The notes under the pieces are model-generated. The model saw only the letters and a list, made by a program, of their open reading frames with translations, did not search any database and was not told the DNA's origin. Shown here one piece after another: positions 26,307-34,987 of a stretch of DNA of 64,000 nt. The stretch's first letter is position 1; each line of letters starts with the position of its first letter. The stretch is from the NCBI RefSeq assembly GCF_003206645.1, contig NZ_PZJP01000005.1, positions 645,016 to 709,015 of the forward strand. Reading direction: 5' to 3'. This DNA comes from Salinicola aestuarinus. Its GTDB lineage: Bacteria; Pseudomonadota; Gammaproteobacteria; Pseudomonadales; Halomonadaceae. Made by a program: the position numbers and the translations under genes.

Positions 26307-27206
26307 ATGATGTCAGTCACTGAGGGGTGGGCCCCGTTCGGAGAGTACCAGACCTGGTACCGGATCACGGGAGACTTGAAAACATCGTCGCTGACGCCGG
26401 TGGTAGTGGTTCATGGTGGCCCTGGCTGCACGCACGACTATGTCGAGGCCTTCAAGGATCTGGCCGCCACCGGCCGACCGGTGATTCATTACGATCAAAT
26501 CGGCAACGGTCTCTCGACTCACCTGCCAGAAAAACCAACGGCATTCTGGCAGGTGTCACTGTTTCTGGACGAAATGGACAACCTGCTGCAGTGGCTGGGC
26601 ATCCAAAAAGACTATCTGCTAATCGGGCAGTCCTGGGGAGGCATGCTCTGCGCTGAACATGCGGTACGTCGGCCTGGCGGGTTAAAAGGGTTGGTCGTCG
26701 CCAACTCACCGGCTTCCATGTCACTCTGGCTTGATGCAGCCTGCCAGCTGCGTGCTCAGTTGCCGACCGATGTCCAGGCGACACTTCTCGCTCATGAGGA
26801 GGCGGGAACCCTCAGTTCCGCCGAGTACAAGGCGGCATCGGACGTTTTCTACAAGCGACACGTCTGTCGTCTGGCGCAATGGCCTGCCGAAGTCACGCGA
26901 ACTTTCGATGCCATCGATAATGATCCCACCGTTTATCACGCCATGAACGGTCCAACGGAGTTTCATGTCATCGGCACGATGAAAAGTTGGAGCATTATCG
27001 ATCGGCTGGGGAACATCTCCGTACCGACACTGCTGATCTCCGGGCGTTACGACGAAGCGACGCGTGAAACAGTGAAGCCTTACGCAGACCATATCGCCGA
27101 TGTGGAATGGGAGGTATTTCAGGCATCCAGTCATATGCCTCACGTTGAGGAGCGCGAAGCCTGTATGGCCAGGGTGCAGCGCTTCTTTACGGGAAAGGGC
27201 CTTTAG
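26307..27206 (+). CDS. Proline iminopeptidase-like alpha/beta hydrolase (second copy)
   Basis: 299 residues, S33 family: oxyanion loop [12 protein letters not shown], nucleophile in [13 protein letters not shown], acid in [10 protein letters not shown] and His in SSHMPHVEE. It shares the overall plan of the hydrolase at 24278 but is clearly diverged, so this is not a recent duplication. AGGAGAG precedes the ATG (ATGATG, either codon possible). It lies 88 bp after the LuxR gene on the same strand and is probably controlled by it. In known PipR/XccR loci the adjacent iminopeptidase gene is the direct target. Confidence 0.9.
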   Translation: MMSVTEGWAPFGEYQTWYRITGDLKTSSLTPVVVVHGGPGCTHDYVEAFKDLAATGRPVIHYDQIGNGLSTHLPEKPTAFWQVSLFLDEMDNLLQWLGIQKDYLLIGQSWGGMLCAEHAVRRPGGLKGLVVANSPASMSLWLDAACQLRAQLPTDVQATLLAHEEAGTLSSAEYKAASDVFYKRHVCRLAQWPAEVTRTFDAIDNDPTVYHAMNGPTEFHVIGTMKSWSIIDRLGNISVPTLLISGRYDEATRETVKPYADHIADVEWEVFQASSHMPHVEEREACMARVQRFFTGKGL

Positions 27207-27332
27207 GGGGTATGGGTGCGGTAGCGGTTTTCTCGATAGAGGCTTGTGCAGAGCGGTAACCACGGCGCTCTGGGACACACTGTCGGTCCTCACCGAGTCA
27301 TGGACAGCACTCCGACCCATTGCAACGCTGAT

Positions 27333-28928
27333 TCAGCGATGGACCCAGTCCAGATGCTGGAACGCGCCGCGAGCGTGGTCTTCGCAGAACAGCGCGTGAT
27401 CGCGGCGGACGCGATCGGCAGCTTCGCTGGCGAATTCGACCATATCCTCAGCGAACAGCTTGGGCGGGCCGATGGCGTCGACGATGGCAGGCTCGATGTC
27501 GTAGTCGATCTTGCCGAGCTCGTCGGAGAGGGCATGCACGGTGGCAAGTACACGACCGCAGATACGGGCATACTCTCTCCACTCGCTTTTGGAGAGGTCG
27601 TCGAGATCGATGTCGTCGCGGAACGGCGCGCGTTCGCGAGACAGATAGCTCTGACCTTCGAATTCGACATGGCCGTAGAAGACGTCGCCACGAACCAGAT
27701 GCACGGCCTGCGCATGACTCACCCGCTCGGCGAGCGTATCGACTTCATAGGCGGTAGGTGGGGCCAGGCCGGAGAGCGCGGAGCGCCGGGCCTGCTTGTA
27801 TTCGATGATCAGGTCGTCGGTGCCATCGCCCTCGGGCCCTTCGATCAGTACGTAGTAGCGGTTGAGCCCGAGCGAGGCGGTGCCCTGGCCCAGACGGATG
27901 GCGACGTCCTTGACGCGCATGCCGGGTTGTCCGCGCTGGGCTTTCTTTCCGCTCTGGGCCTTCTTTTTACCCGGCGCTGACTTTTTACCCATGGTGGCCG
28001 CGTCCGCACCAAGCGCCCGGTGCGGCACCTCGATGGCGTTCTCGGCGACCAGCTGGTCGGTGAGTCGCTGAAACTCGTCCCGGCGAGAGGAGATCGGCAC
28101 CAATTTCTTCGTCGGCCGGAAACCGCTGCGGGTCTCGTCGAGGTAGTCATCCATCAGCCACTCGTCGCGAGCCTCGTCGGCGTCCTCGAACAGCTTGCGA
28201 ATCAGCTTTGGCGCGTTGTCATGGCGCATCTCCTCATCGCGCTCGGTGCCCTCCCGCGATAGTCGCTGCATCTCGTTGATATACCCTTTCACGAAATGGC
28301 GCACGATCTTGGCCTGATGCTTTCGCTCGAGCTTGCCTTCCGTCTCGGCGGCGATCATGAAGCCGGTGGCCCCGCGTTTGAGATCCCAGGTAAAGGGAGC
28401 GTAGTAGGCCTCGTCGAAGTCGTTGACGGAGAAAATCGGCACGTTGTCGGCGTTGGGCATGACGCCGAAGTTCTCGGGGTGGACATCCCCGAGCGCGAGC
28501 ACGGTCGGCATCCAGGCGTCGTCGCCGGCCATATCGCGGTAGAACAGCAGCGCCGTGCCGCGGAAGAAAGAGAACATTGAACCGGCGAGCTTATCGAACT
28601 TGTCGCCGGCCTCTTCGCAGCCCTCGGCGATACGGGTCTGGTGATCCTCGCGCAGGGTCTGGCGCAGATGTCGGCGTCTCTCGTGCCCGGATAGCGCCCG
28701 GGGTCGCAGCACGAACTCGCCGCTGGCCACGGCTTCGGCGAGGCGCTTGAAGGTCGCATAACGAGAGGCGATCTCTGGCGCCGGGGGCTCTGGCGTAGCG
28801 GTTTCCGACGTATGACGCGCCAGGGCGGCGGCGAGCTCGGCCTTGCTCATGGAAGCGCGGCCGGGAATCTCGCGCTGCTGTGCCTCGGCGTAGAGTGTCC
28901 TGCGGGTCGGTTCGGAGGATGTCGTCAT
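27333..28928 (-). CDS. DUF2252 family protein
   Basis: 531 residues. The N-terminal ~40 residues (LYAEAQQREIPGRASMSKAELAAAL) resemble a Rho_N/SAP-like helical module. The rest is DUF2252, whose kinase-like core motif GDVHPENFGVMPNADN and NDFDEAYYAPFTWDLKR are plain. A Lys/Gly-rich insert (near 310-330) interrupts the domain. The fold is related to aminoglycoside-phosphotransferase-type kinases, but no activity is established. It is monocistronic. The start is not well fixed: an ATG 26 codons in is also possible. Confidence 0.85.
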   Translation of the reverse strand: MTTSSEPTRRTLYAEAQQREIPGRASMSKAELAAALARHTSETATPEPPAPEIASRYATFKRLAEAVASGEFVLRPRALSGHERRRHLRQTLREDHQTRIAEGCEEAGDKFDKLAGSMFSFFRGTALLFYRDMAGDDAWMPTVLALGDVHPENFGVMPNADNVPIFSVNDFDEAYYAPFTWDLKRGATGFMIAAETEGKLERKHQAKIVRHFVKGYINEMQRLSREGTERDEEMRHDNAPKLIRKLFEDADEARDEWLMDDYLDETRSGFRPTKKLVPISSRRDEFQRLTDQLVAENAIEVPHRALGADAATMGKKSAPGKKKAQSGKKAQRGQPGMRVKDVAIRLGQGTASLGLNRYYVLIEGPEGDGTDDLIIEYKQARRSALSGLAPPTAYEVDTLAERVSHAQAVHLVRGDVFYGHVEFEGQSYLSRERAPFRDDIDLDDLSKSEWREYARICGRVLATVHALSDELGKIDYDIEPAIVDAIGPPKLFAEDMVEFASEAADRVRRDHALFCEDHARGAFQHLDWVHR

Positions 28929-29050
28929 GGCGCTCGCGTGCCTCTCTCGTCTGCGGTCAGTGTCTTGTTGCCGTTAGCCTCAAGATGGCTCAAAAGCGCG
29001 CGATGTGCTCATGACGCGGAGCCCCGGAGAAGAAAAGGCGAGGGCTTGAC

Positions 29051-29083
29051 GAAAAACACCCCGAGGAACAGACCCCGGGGTGT
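29051..29083 (-). terminator. Rho-independent terminator of the sugar dehydrogenase operon
   Basis: Read on the minus strand, ACACCCCG (29083-29076) pairs with CGGGGTGT (29063-29056) and is followed by a T-run (29056-29052). It lies 45 bp past the dehydrogenase stop. Confidence 0.8.
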
Positions 29084-29127
29084 CGTCGTCTCACGCCCAG
29101 CGAAGGACGATCAGTCTTGCGGTGCGA

Positions 29128-30615
29128 TCAGTTGGACGTCGTCGTGCTCTCGTCGTCCGTCTCCCTCGCATCGGCTTCAGCCGAACCGTCGTCGTCAGCG
29201 GCCGAAGTCGCTTCCTGGCTGCCGGTATCGACGTCCGACGCCGCACTGTCATCGGCGTCGATGGAGACGTCGTTACCCGCAGCATTGTCGCCGGTCGTGG
29301 CGCTGGCGGGCTCGTTGCCGGCATCGTCGCGGGTGACGCGCCAGACGGCGTTGGTCAGGTCGTCGGCGATAATGACCGAGCCATCCGGGGCGACGGTCAC
29401 GCCGACAGGTCGGCCGCGGGTGCGGCCGTCGTCCGTCAAGAACCCTGACACGAAGTCGACCGGGTCACCCGCTGGTTCGCCGTTGTCGAAGGGGATGAAG
29501 ACAACCTTGTAGCCCACCGGGTCGGCACGGTTCCAGCTACCGTGCTCACTGACGAAGACACCGTCCGAGAAGTCGCCGCCGACGGTGTCATTCGAGAACG
29601 CGATACCCAACGGCGCCATATGGGAGCCGAGGCTGTAGTCCGGGGAAATAGCCGACTCCACTTTTTCCGGATTCTCCGGTTTGACGCGCGGGTCGACGTG
29701 CTGGCCCCAGTAGCTATAGGGCCAGCCGTAGAAACCGCCGTCCTGAATCGAGGTCAGGTAGTCCGGCACCAGGTGCGGGCCGAGCTCGTCACGCTCGTTG
29801 GCGACGGCCCAGAGTTCGTCGCTGTCCGGCTGGAAGGTGAGCGCCGTGGGGTTGCGAACGCCGGTGGCGTAGGCGCGGTGTGCGCCGGTGTCGGCGTCGA
29901 TCTCCCAGATTTCGGCGCGATCGACTTCCGCGGCCATGCCGCGCTCGGTGATGTTGCTGTTGGAACCGATGCCGACATAGAGATATTCACCGTCGGGGCT
30001 GGCGGTGAGTGCCTTGGTCCAGTGGTGGTTGATCTCTGAAGGTAGCGGCGTCACGACCTCGGGGTCCCCATCGGCCTCCGTCTGGCCTTGCTGATAGTCG
30101 AAGCGGACCAGCGCATCCTGATTGGCGACGTAGAGCGCGTTGTCGACGAGCGCCAGGCCATAGGGCGCATTCAGCCCTTCGGCGAATACCGTCTGCTCCT
30201 CGTAGGTGCCATCGTCGTCGGCGTCACGCAGCAGTGTCAGCCGGTTGCCGCCGGATACCAAGGTCTTGCCCTTGGCCTTGATCACGCCGGCGATGAAGTC
30301 CTTGGGCTTGAGCTTGGGGGCATTGCCACCGCTGCCTTCGGCGACGAGGATATCGCCGTTGGGCAGCACCAGTGTCTGTCGCGGAATCTTCAGGTCGGTG
30401 GCGATGGCGCTGATGCTATAGCCTTCCGGCACGGTGGGAAGCCGGTCATCCCAGGGGGCGCGTTCGGGCACCCCCATGTTGGGCAGCAGGCCGCGCTGCG
30501 GCTCGGGAAGGTCCGGATTGGCACCGTACTGCATGTCACCGTCGGCGGCGCTGGCACCACTGGCCATCAGTACGAGCGTGAGCGGGGCGATGTGGCGAAT
30601 GCGGGCGTACTTCAT
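29128..30615 (-). CDS. PQQ-dependent sugar/sorbosone dehydrogenase-like protein
   Basis: 495 residues with a Sec signal peptide (cleavage after SGASA, near residue 23), then a six-bladed beta-propeller of the soluble glucose/sorbosone dehydrogenase family (GSDH). Diagnostic segments are LPNGDILVAEG, YGLALVDNALYVANQDALVRF, GVRNPTALTFQPDSDELW, FYGWPYSYWG and MAPLGIAF. It would oxidise an aldose or similar in the periplasm with PQQ. The last ~65 residues form an acidic Asp/Ser/Thr/Ala tail not needed for the propeller. Its start overlaps the DUF2231 gene by four bases. No PQQ synthesis genes are in view. Confidence 0.87.
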   Translation of the reverse strand: MKYARIRHIAPLTLVLMASGASAADGDMQYGANPDLPEPQRGLLPNMGVPERAPWDDRLPTVPEGYSISAIATDLKIPRQTLVLPNGDILVAEGSGGNAPKLKPKDFIAGVIKAKGKTLVSGGNRLTLLRDADDDGTYEEQTVFAEGLNAPYGLALVDNALYVANQDALVRFDYQQGQTEADGDPEVVTPLPSEINHHWTKALTASPDGEYLYVGIGSNSNITERGMAAEVDRAEIWEIDADTGAHRAYATGVRNPTALTFQPDSDELWAVANERDELGPHLVPDYLTSIQDGGFYGWPYSYWGQHVDPRVKPENPEKVESAISPDYSLGSHMAPLGIAFSNDTVGGDFSDGVFVSEHGSWNRADPVGYKVVFIPFDNGEPAGDPVDFVSGFLTDDGRTRGRPVGVTVAPDGSVIIADDLTNAVWRVTRDDAGNEPASATTGDNAAGNDVSIDADDSAASDVDTGSQEATSAADDDGSAEADARETDDESTTTSN

Positions 30616-31040
30616 GAATGGCCTCCGGTCTTGCGACTGGTAAATCCGATCCAGATGGCGGCGAACGACAGGATGGCGACGACGATCGATAGCACGAAGC
30701 CGGTGGGCATCATGGCCCAGGCATCGCGAGCATGAATCAGGGCGTTGATGAAGCCGAGACCCCAGGTTGCCAGTAGCAGAAGAAAGTAGACGACTGAGAG
30801 TCCCCGGCTAGCCACCGGCCGAAAGATGCCGATCAGTGCGAAAATCATCGCCAGTCCGCAGAACACCAGCCCGCCGGCGAGGAGCCAGGAAGCGAAGGTC
30901 TGCCACTGGATGTGGTAGCTGGTGGAGTAGGCATAATCGCTCAGTGCAGCGCCCAGGAAGAGGGGGAAGGCACCGGCGAGTAGCATGCCGTGCAGCGGAT
31001 TCGGCCCGCTTCGATGGGGGCGTTCGGCAATCGCGTTCAC
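30612..31040 (-). CDS. DUF2231 membrane protein
   Basis: 142 residues with four predicted membrane helices (about 22-40, 55-77, 85-105, 112-132) and the N-terminal NPLHGMLLAGAFPLFLGAALSDYAY pattern of DUF2231. Many members sit beside haem or quinone redox proteins. It is translationally coupled (ATGA) to the periplasmic sugar dehydrogenase, so a role in passing its electrons to the membrane is a fair guess. The GTG start at 31040 has AAGGAG six bases upstream. Confidence 0.85.
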   Translation of the reverse strand: MNAIAERPHRSGPNPLHGMLLAGAFPLFLGAALSDYAYSTSYHIQWQTFASWLLAGGLVFCGLAMIFALIGIFRPVASRGLSVVYFLLLLATWGLGFINALIHARDAWAMMPTGFVLSIVVAILSFAAIWIGFTSRKTGGHS

Positions 31041-31367
31041 GAAGAACTCCTTAGGCTGATCCAATATCGGGGACAGGAAAAGCGCCGCTCGCGCCACTTC
31101 CCTTGACGGCATCGGTCTTTGTTTTCACCGCGAGACCGACTCCCTCGTCGCGCAGGCTAAGTCTAGTTCAGCTCTCGTGTTTTACCCGAATAAACGGGTT
31201 GACGTGCGCAGTCAGGTTTCGTGCCAGGCTGGCGCCAGACGCGAAACCGTCAAACGCATGACAGACCGGATTGACGTCACCCCGGGCTCGAGATCCGGGG
31301 CTTTGAACCCGGTAGGAAAGCAACGGCCTGGACTTTCAGTCCTTCACTCTTCGCGAAGGAGCCAATA
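31041..31367. other. Intergenic region without recognised gene
   Basis: Divergent promoter space between the DUF2231 and DUF2256 genes. One short hairpin is visible: CCCCGG (31280-31285) with CCGGGG (31295-31300). No coding region is convincing; open frames here lack coding character. Confidence 0.5.
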
Positions 31368-31508
31368 TTGGCGCATCGTAAACCTCATCTACCGACCAAG
31401 ATCTGCCCGGTCTGTGAACGGTCCTTCGCCTGGCGCAAGAAGTGGGCACGAGATTGGGAGCATGTGGTCTACTGCTCCGAGCGGTGTCGGCGCCGGGGCA
31501 AAGCCTAA
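31368..31508 (+). CDS. DUF2256 mini-protein (zinc-ribbon-like)
   Basis: 46 residues, starting at TTG 31368 with a perfect AAGGAG six bases upstream. The sequence matches DUF2256: KICPVCERSFAWRKKWARDW, then VYCSERCRR. Two CxxC/CxxxC pairs would bind one zinc. The function is unknown; homologues are often near cryptochrome/photolyase genes, but none is seen here. It is too short to be found by length-based gene calling. Confidence 0.88.
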   Translation: MAHRKPHLPTKICPVCERSFAWRKKWARDWEHVVYCSERCRRRGKA

Positions 31509-31536
31509 GGGAGGGGGATCTCTAAGGGAGGGGGAT
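31505..31536. repeat. 15-bp direct repeat after the DUF2256 gene
   Basis: CTAAGGGAGGGGGAT occurs at 31505-31519 and again at 31522-31536 (period 17). The first copy includes the TAA stop codon of the small gene. The G-rich runs look like repeated ribosome sites, but no gene follows closely. Confidence 0.6.
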
Positions 31537-31761
31537 TGCTAGGAGAAGGAGATCGTTTGAGAGACGCGGCGTGGGTCATGTCGCGCGATTTCTATACTTG
31601 GGTTGAAGTCTCGGGCGTGCAGGACCTTTAAGCTTCTCCGCCGACGCAGGGGAAGCAATGACTCGCTGGTCAGGCCTTGCGCCGATGAGACATGACAAAC
31701 AACCATCGGATCGATGACGATCCGTCAGGGCACAACGGAAGTCCCAAGGACACGATAACGG

Positions 31762-33939
31762 ATGATGAAGAGAAACGGCGTTTTGCGGGGATGGCTGACG
31801 GTCACGCTCGTCACCCTGCTGATGACGCTCGCCAGTGCGGCGGCGCAGGCGCAGGTCAGAGAAGTCGACGAGGGCAGTTGGTACGTGACCGATGCCATCA
31901 ACGAAGGCCTCGGTGCGGTGCCGGACGCGGTCAATCTGCGGACGCCCCGAGAGGCGATCCGCAGTTTTCTGGATCTGACTGATAGCGGTGATTATGCCGC
32001 CGCGGCGCATATCCTCAACCTCTCCGATCTTTCGCCAGCGGATCAGCGCGAACGCGGTGCGGAGCTTGCGCGGAAACTCTCTGAGGTGCTGCGACGCGGG
32101 GAGTGGCTGACCTCGAGGAGTCTTTCCGGACGACCCGACGGCGCGACCGAACAGATCACCAAGCAGAGCACCCAGACCAGCGACCCGCGACGCAACATCG
32201 AGCTGGCTTCGCTCAGTCTCGGTAACGATGCCTACGATATTCGCCTCGGCCGTTACCGCGTGGGAGAGGCGGACCCGGTCTGGCTGTTCATGTCGGACAG
32301 TATCGAACCCATCCCACGGCTCTATACCGAGTACGGACCGTCGGCTTTCGAGGATTTCATCCCTGATCGATTCAAGAGCACCTTCGGGATGCTTCGAATC
32401 TGGGAGTGGATCGCGCTGCCGATCGTCTTCCTTTTCATCGGTCTCGTAGGATGGGCCGTCTACAGCCTGGTGGGGTGGTTGGCGAAACTCCTGCCATCCG
32501 GCTCGCGCAGTGTCTTCGCCGGGCAGGTGCGTGTGCCGCTGGCGCTGATCGCGATGTCGCTGACGACCCAGACCCTGCTCGACTACGTCGTCTCGTTTTC
32601 GGCGGCAGCAACCACCACGCTGCGGGTGATACTGATGGGCGTGCTGGCCTGGGGGATCGGCACCATCGCACTGCGTGTGGTCGACGCCGTGATGCTGAAG
32701 ATGATGCGCCGACTGATGGGACAGATCGACGACCTCAAACTCAAGGATGATCGCCGACTGCTCACATCGCTCTATGCGCTGCGGCGGGTCATCATTCTGA
32801 TCACCGTGTCGGTCGTCTCGGTCTACGTTCTGGGTCAGGTACAGCTGTTCGAGACGCTCGGACTCTCGATCCTGGCATCGGCGAGTGTGCTGGCGGTGCT
32901 GGTCGGTGTCGCGGGTCAGGCCGTGCTCGGCAACATTCTCTCCTCGTTTCAGCTCTCGCTCGCCAAGCCCATCCGGATCGGCGATCTCGTGATGTTCGAA
33001 GGGCAGTGGTGCTATGTCGAGGGCATCTTCTACACCTTTATCCGACTTCGCGCCTGGAACGAACGCCGCATCGTCGTGCCGGTCACTTATTTCGCCTCCC
33101 AGCCGTTCGAGAATCTCTCCTCCAAGAACGTCAAGGAGTACCGCAGTCTGGAGCTGTCGCTGCACCTGAATGCCGACGTGGCCGTGATTCGGGAGCGCTT
33201 TTTCGCCTTCGCCAAGGAGGAGGAGAGCGTCATCGAGCATCACAAGCTGCTCTCCTACGTCACCGCGCAGAGCGGCACGTCGCAGACGATCACCTGCTAT
33301 TTGATGACATCCGACCCGCTGTCGGGGTGGGCCGCTCAGATGAGCGTGCTGGAGAAGTTGATGGCCTTCGTGCGCGACAACCACCCGGACTGGTGGCCGC
33401 GTGACGTGATGGTGATCAGTCAGGAAGACATTACCCTGGGCGCCAATCAGCGCAATGCCAGTGGCACGAATGGCGCGCCAACCGCTGAAAAGGGCACGCA
33501 AAATCGCGAACACGGCGAACAAGCGTTTCGTCACGACAACGAGGATGGCGCAACGGGCAACGCTAACCAGAGTGGGTATGACAATGCCGAGGAGAGTGAG
33601 GACGAGCAGCCGCCCGGGCCCACCAGCGACGAAGATCGTCAGGATGACGAGGCGAGCGAGCCGCGCGGGGAATCAGGCGGTGCGCCGGACTGGGACGATA
33701 CCGATGCCGATGAGAGCCACAAGATCGCCCCGTCGCGGCGATACGCTCACGAGACGGACGCGTATGACGCGGACGAGCATGGCGCGGATGAGCATGGCGC
33801 GGATGAGCATGGCGCGGATGAGCCAGGTTCCGACGGGCGAGACGCGGATGGGCGTAAAACCGACGAGACGCGACGCCGGGGCCGCCGCGGCGCTGAGGAT
33901 GATAAAGCCTCTGACGAGGATGAGGAGGGTAGGCGTTAG
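31762..33939 (+). CDS. MscS-family mechanosensitive channel with long acidic tail
   Basis: 725 residues. A signal peptide (to AAAQAQ, near 31), a periplasmic domain of ~170 residues (VRTPREAIRSFLDLTDSGDY-type), then about five membrane helices from ~215. The MscS pore and beta domain follow (SASVLAVLVGVAGQAVLGNILSSFQLSLAKPIRIGDLVMFEG and RRIVVPVTYFASQPFENLS). After the alpha/beta domain, around residue 560, comes a ~165-residue disordered acidic tail with ADEHG repeats. It should release solutes on hypo-osmotic shock, an obvious need in a halophile. It is monocistronic. Confidence 0.92.
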   Translation: MMKRNGVLRGWLTVTLVTLLMTLASAAAQAQVREVDEGSWYVTDAINEGLGAVPDAVNLRTPREAIRSFLDLTDSGDYAAAAHILNLSDLSPADQRERGAELARKLSEVLRRGEWLTSRSLSGRPDGATEQITKQSTQTSDPRRNIELASLSLGNDAYDIRLGRYRVGEADPVWLFMSDSIEPIPRLYTEYGPSAFEDFIPDRFKSTFGMLRIWEWIALPIVFLFIGLVGWAVYSLVGWLAKLLPSGSRSVFAGQVRVPLALIAMSLTTQTLLDYVVSFSAAATTTLRVILMGVLAWGIGTIALRVVDAVMLKMMRRLMGQIDDLKLKDDRRLLTSLYALRRVIILITVSVVSVYVLGQVQLFETLGLSILASASVLAVLVGVAGQAVLGNILSSFQLSLAKPIRIGDLVMFEGQWCYVEGIFYTFIRLRAWNERRIVVPVTYFASQPFENLSSKNVKEYRSLELSLHLNADVAVIRERFFAFAKEEESVIEHHKLLSYVTAQSGTSQTITCYLMTSDPLSGWAAQMSVLEKLMAFVRDNHPDWWPRDVMVISQEDITLGANQRNASGTNGAPTAEKGTQNREHGEQAFRHDNEDGATGNANQSGYDNAEESEDEQPPGPTSDEDRQDDEASEPRGESGGAPDWDDTDADESHKIAPSRRYAHETDAYDADEHGADEHGADEHGADEPGSDGRDADGRKTDETRRRGRRGAEDDKASDEDEEGRR
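33769..33828 (+). repeat. 15-bp coding tandem repeat (ADEHG)x4
   Basis: Four 15-bp units at 33769, 33784, 33799 and 33814 (unit GCGGAtGAGCATGGC) encode ADEHG three times and ADEPG once in the channel's acidic tail. The middle copies are identical in DNA, so copy number may vary between strains. Confidence 0.9.
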
Positions 33940-33946
33940 CCGTCAG

Positions 33947-34405
33947 TCACGTCGCCGGCGATTCGGCAGTCGGTGCGGTGACAATGCGAACGTCCCGGTA
34001 GCCGGTGTCGGCGACACGCGTACACAGCGCGCTCCACTGGCAGTCCACGCAAGCAGTGCGGATCTCATTGGCGCGGAACCCGTCGCGAAGACGGGAAAGC
34101 GTGTCGGCGTCCAGCGTGAACGTGTCACCCACGGCAAGCGCTCGCCCGAGCAGCGCGGCGACTTCGTGGCGGGCCGCCGCATCGCGCTCGACCACGCTCG
34201 GTTGCCGGCAGTGGGCCGGCGCGCTGGCGGTGGGGGCGAGTAGCGGGGCGCAAATATCGTCCGGCCCCGCGACCAGTCGTATCGGCTCGCCGGCGATGAT
34301 CCGCCGCGCCAGAGCGTCGTAGTTGGCAACGAACGCTTCGCTGTAACCCCGGCCGACGTAGGTGAGCACGCAGAGCAGATGATGCGCGCGTAGCGCCACG
34401 CTCAT
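33947..34405 (-). CDS. DUF1284 family protein
   Basis: 152 residues starting with the DUF1284 signature SVALRAHHLLCVLTYVGRGYSEAFVANYDAL and ending with a Cys pair in TACVDCQWSALC. The conserved His-His and Cys residues suggest a metal or iron-sulphur site; the function is unknown. Its ATG overlaps the bioY stop by four bases, so it is co-translated with the biotin transporter component. The gene converges on the MscS gene with only seven bases between their stops. Confidence 0.85.
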   Translation of the reverse strand: MSVALRAHHLLCVLTYVGRGYSEAFVANYDALARRIIAGEPIRLVAGPDDICAPLLAPTASAPAHCRQPSVVERDAAARHEVAALLGRALAVGDTFTLDADTLSRLRDGFRANEIRTACVDCQWSALCTRVADTGYRDVRIVTAPTAESPAT

Positions 34406-34983
34406 CGGCGGCCGCGCGCCTGGATCTGCGCCAGTAGCCGGAGCGTGACGGCGCCGAGCGCGGACTTGAGCAATGCTCCGACCAGAAACGGCACTGTCCC
34501 CACCGCGATCGCCGATTCGATCCCCACCAGTGGCGTTAGCCAGGCCGTCCCTATCAGCAGGCAGAGCAGGTTGGCAGCCAGCAGGCTGATGCCGGCGAAC
34601 CAGGGACGATGGCCATCCCAGCCGCGTTCGGCGAGCCAGCCGCAGAGTGCCGCACAGAGCGGAAAGGCTAAGAGATAGCCAGCGCTGGGGCTCATGAAGG
34701 CGCTCCAGCCGCTGGCACCCCCGGCCAGTACCGGCAGCCCGACTGCCGCTTCGCCCAGCCAGGCCATGACCGTCAGTGCGCCCAGGCGCCAGCCGTAGAG
34801 CGCCCCGATGAGCGTCACCGCCAGCATCTGTAGCGTGACTGGTACCGGCACCATGGGAATCTGGGCATAGGACGAAAGCGTCAATGCCAGCGTGCCCGCG
34901 ACGATAGCGCCGAGCTGCCAAGTGCGCGATCGAGACGTCAGGCCCTGGGCTTGGGGCGTCGCGAGGGAAGAGAGCATCACCAT
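34402..34983 (-). CDS. bioY: Biotin ECF transporter S component BioY
   Basis: 193 residues, six membrane helices. BioY motifs: PVPVTLQMLAVTLIGALYGWRLGALTV, then LPVLAGGASGWSAFMSPSAGYLLAFPLCA. It binds biotin in the membrane and can work alone or with the EcfAT energy module, which is not in this window. ATG 34983 and ATG 34977 are both possible starts. A 32-bp dyad lies immediately upstream. It is in an operon with DUF1284. Confidence 0.92.
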   Translation of the reverse strand: MVMLSSLATPQAQGLTSRSRTWQLGAIVAGTLALTLSSYAQIPMVPVPVTLQMLAVTLIGALYGWRLGALTVMAWLGEAAVGLPVLAGGASGWSAFMSPSAGYLLAFPLCAALCGWLAERGWDGHRPWFAGISLLAANLLCLLIGTAWLTPLVGIESAIAVGTVPFLVGALLKSALGAVTLRLLAQIQARGRR

Positions 34984-34987
34984 CGAT

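Noticed and set aside
24278..27206. The two iminopeptidase genes as a recent duplication
   Set aside because: The proteins share motifs but differ at most other positions and in DNA, so they are old paralogues or separately acquired.
31576..33534. 652-codon open frame antisense to the MscS gene
   Set aside because: Same high-GC shadow effect; His/Gln/Arg-rich and without motifs.
33769..33828. Tandem repeat as a non-coding element
   Set aside because: The unit is 15 bp, in frame, and lies within the MscS acidic tail.
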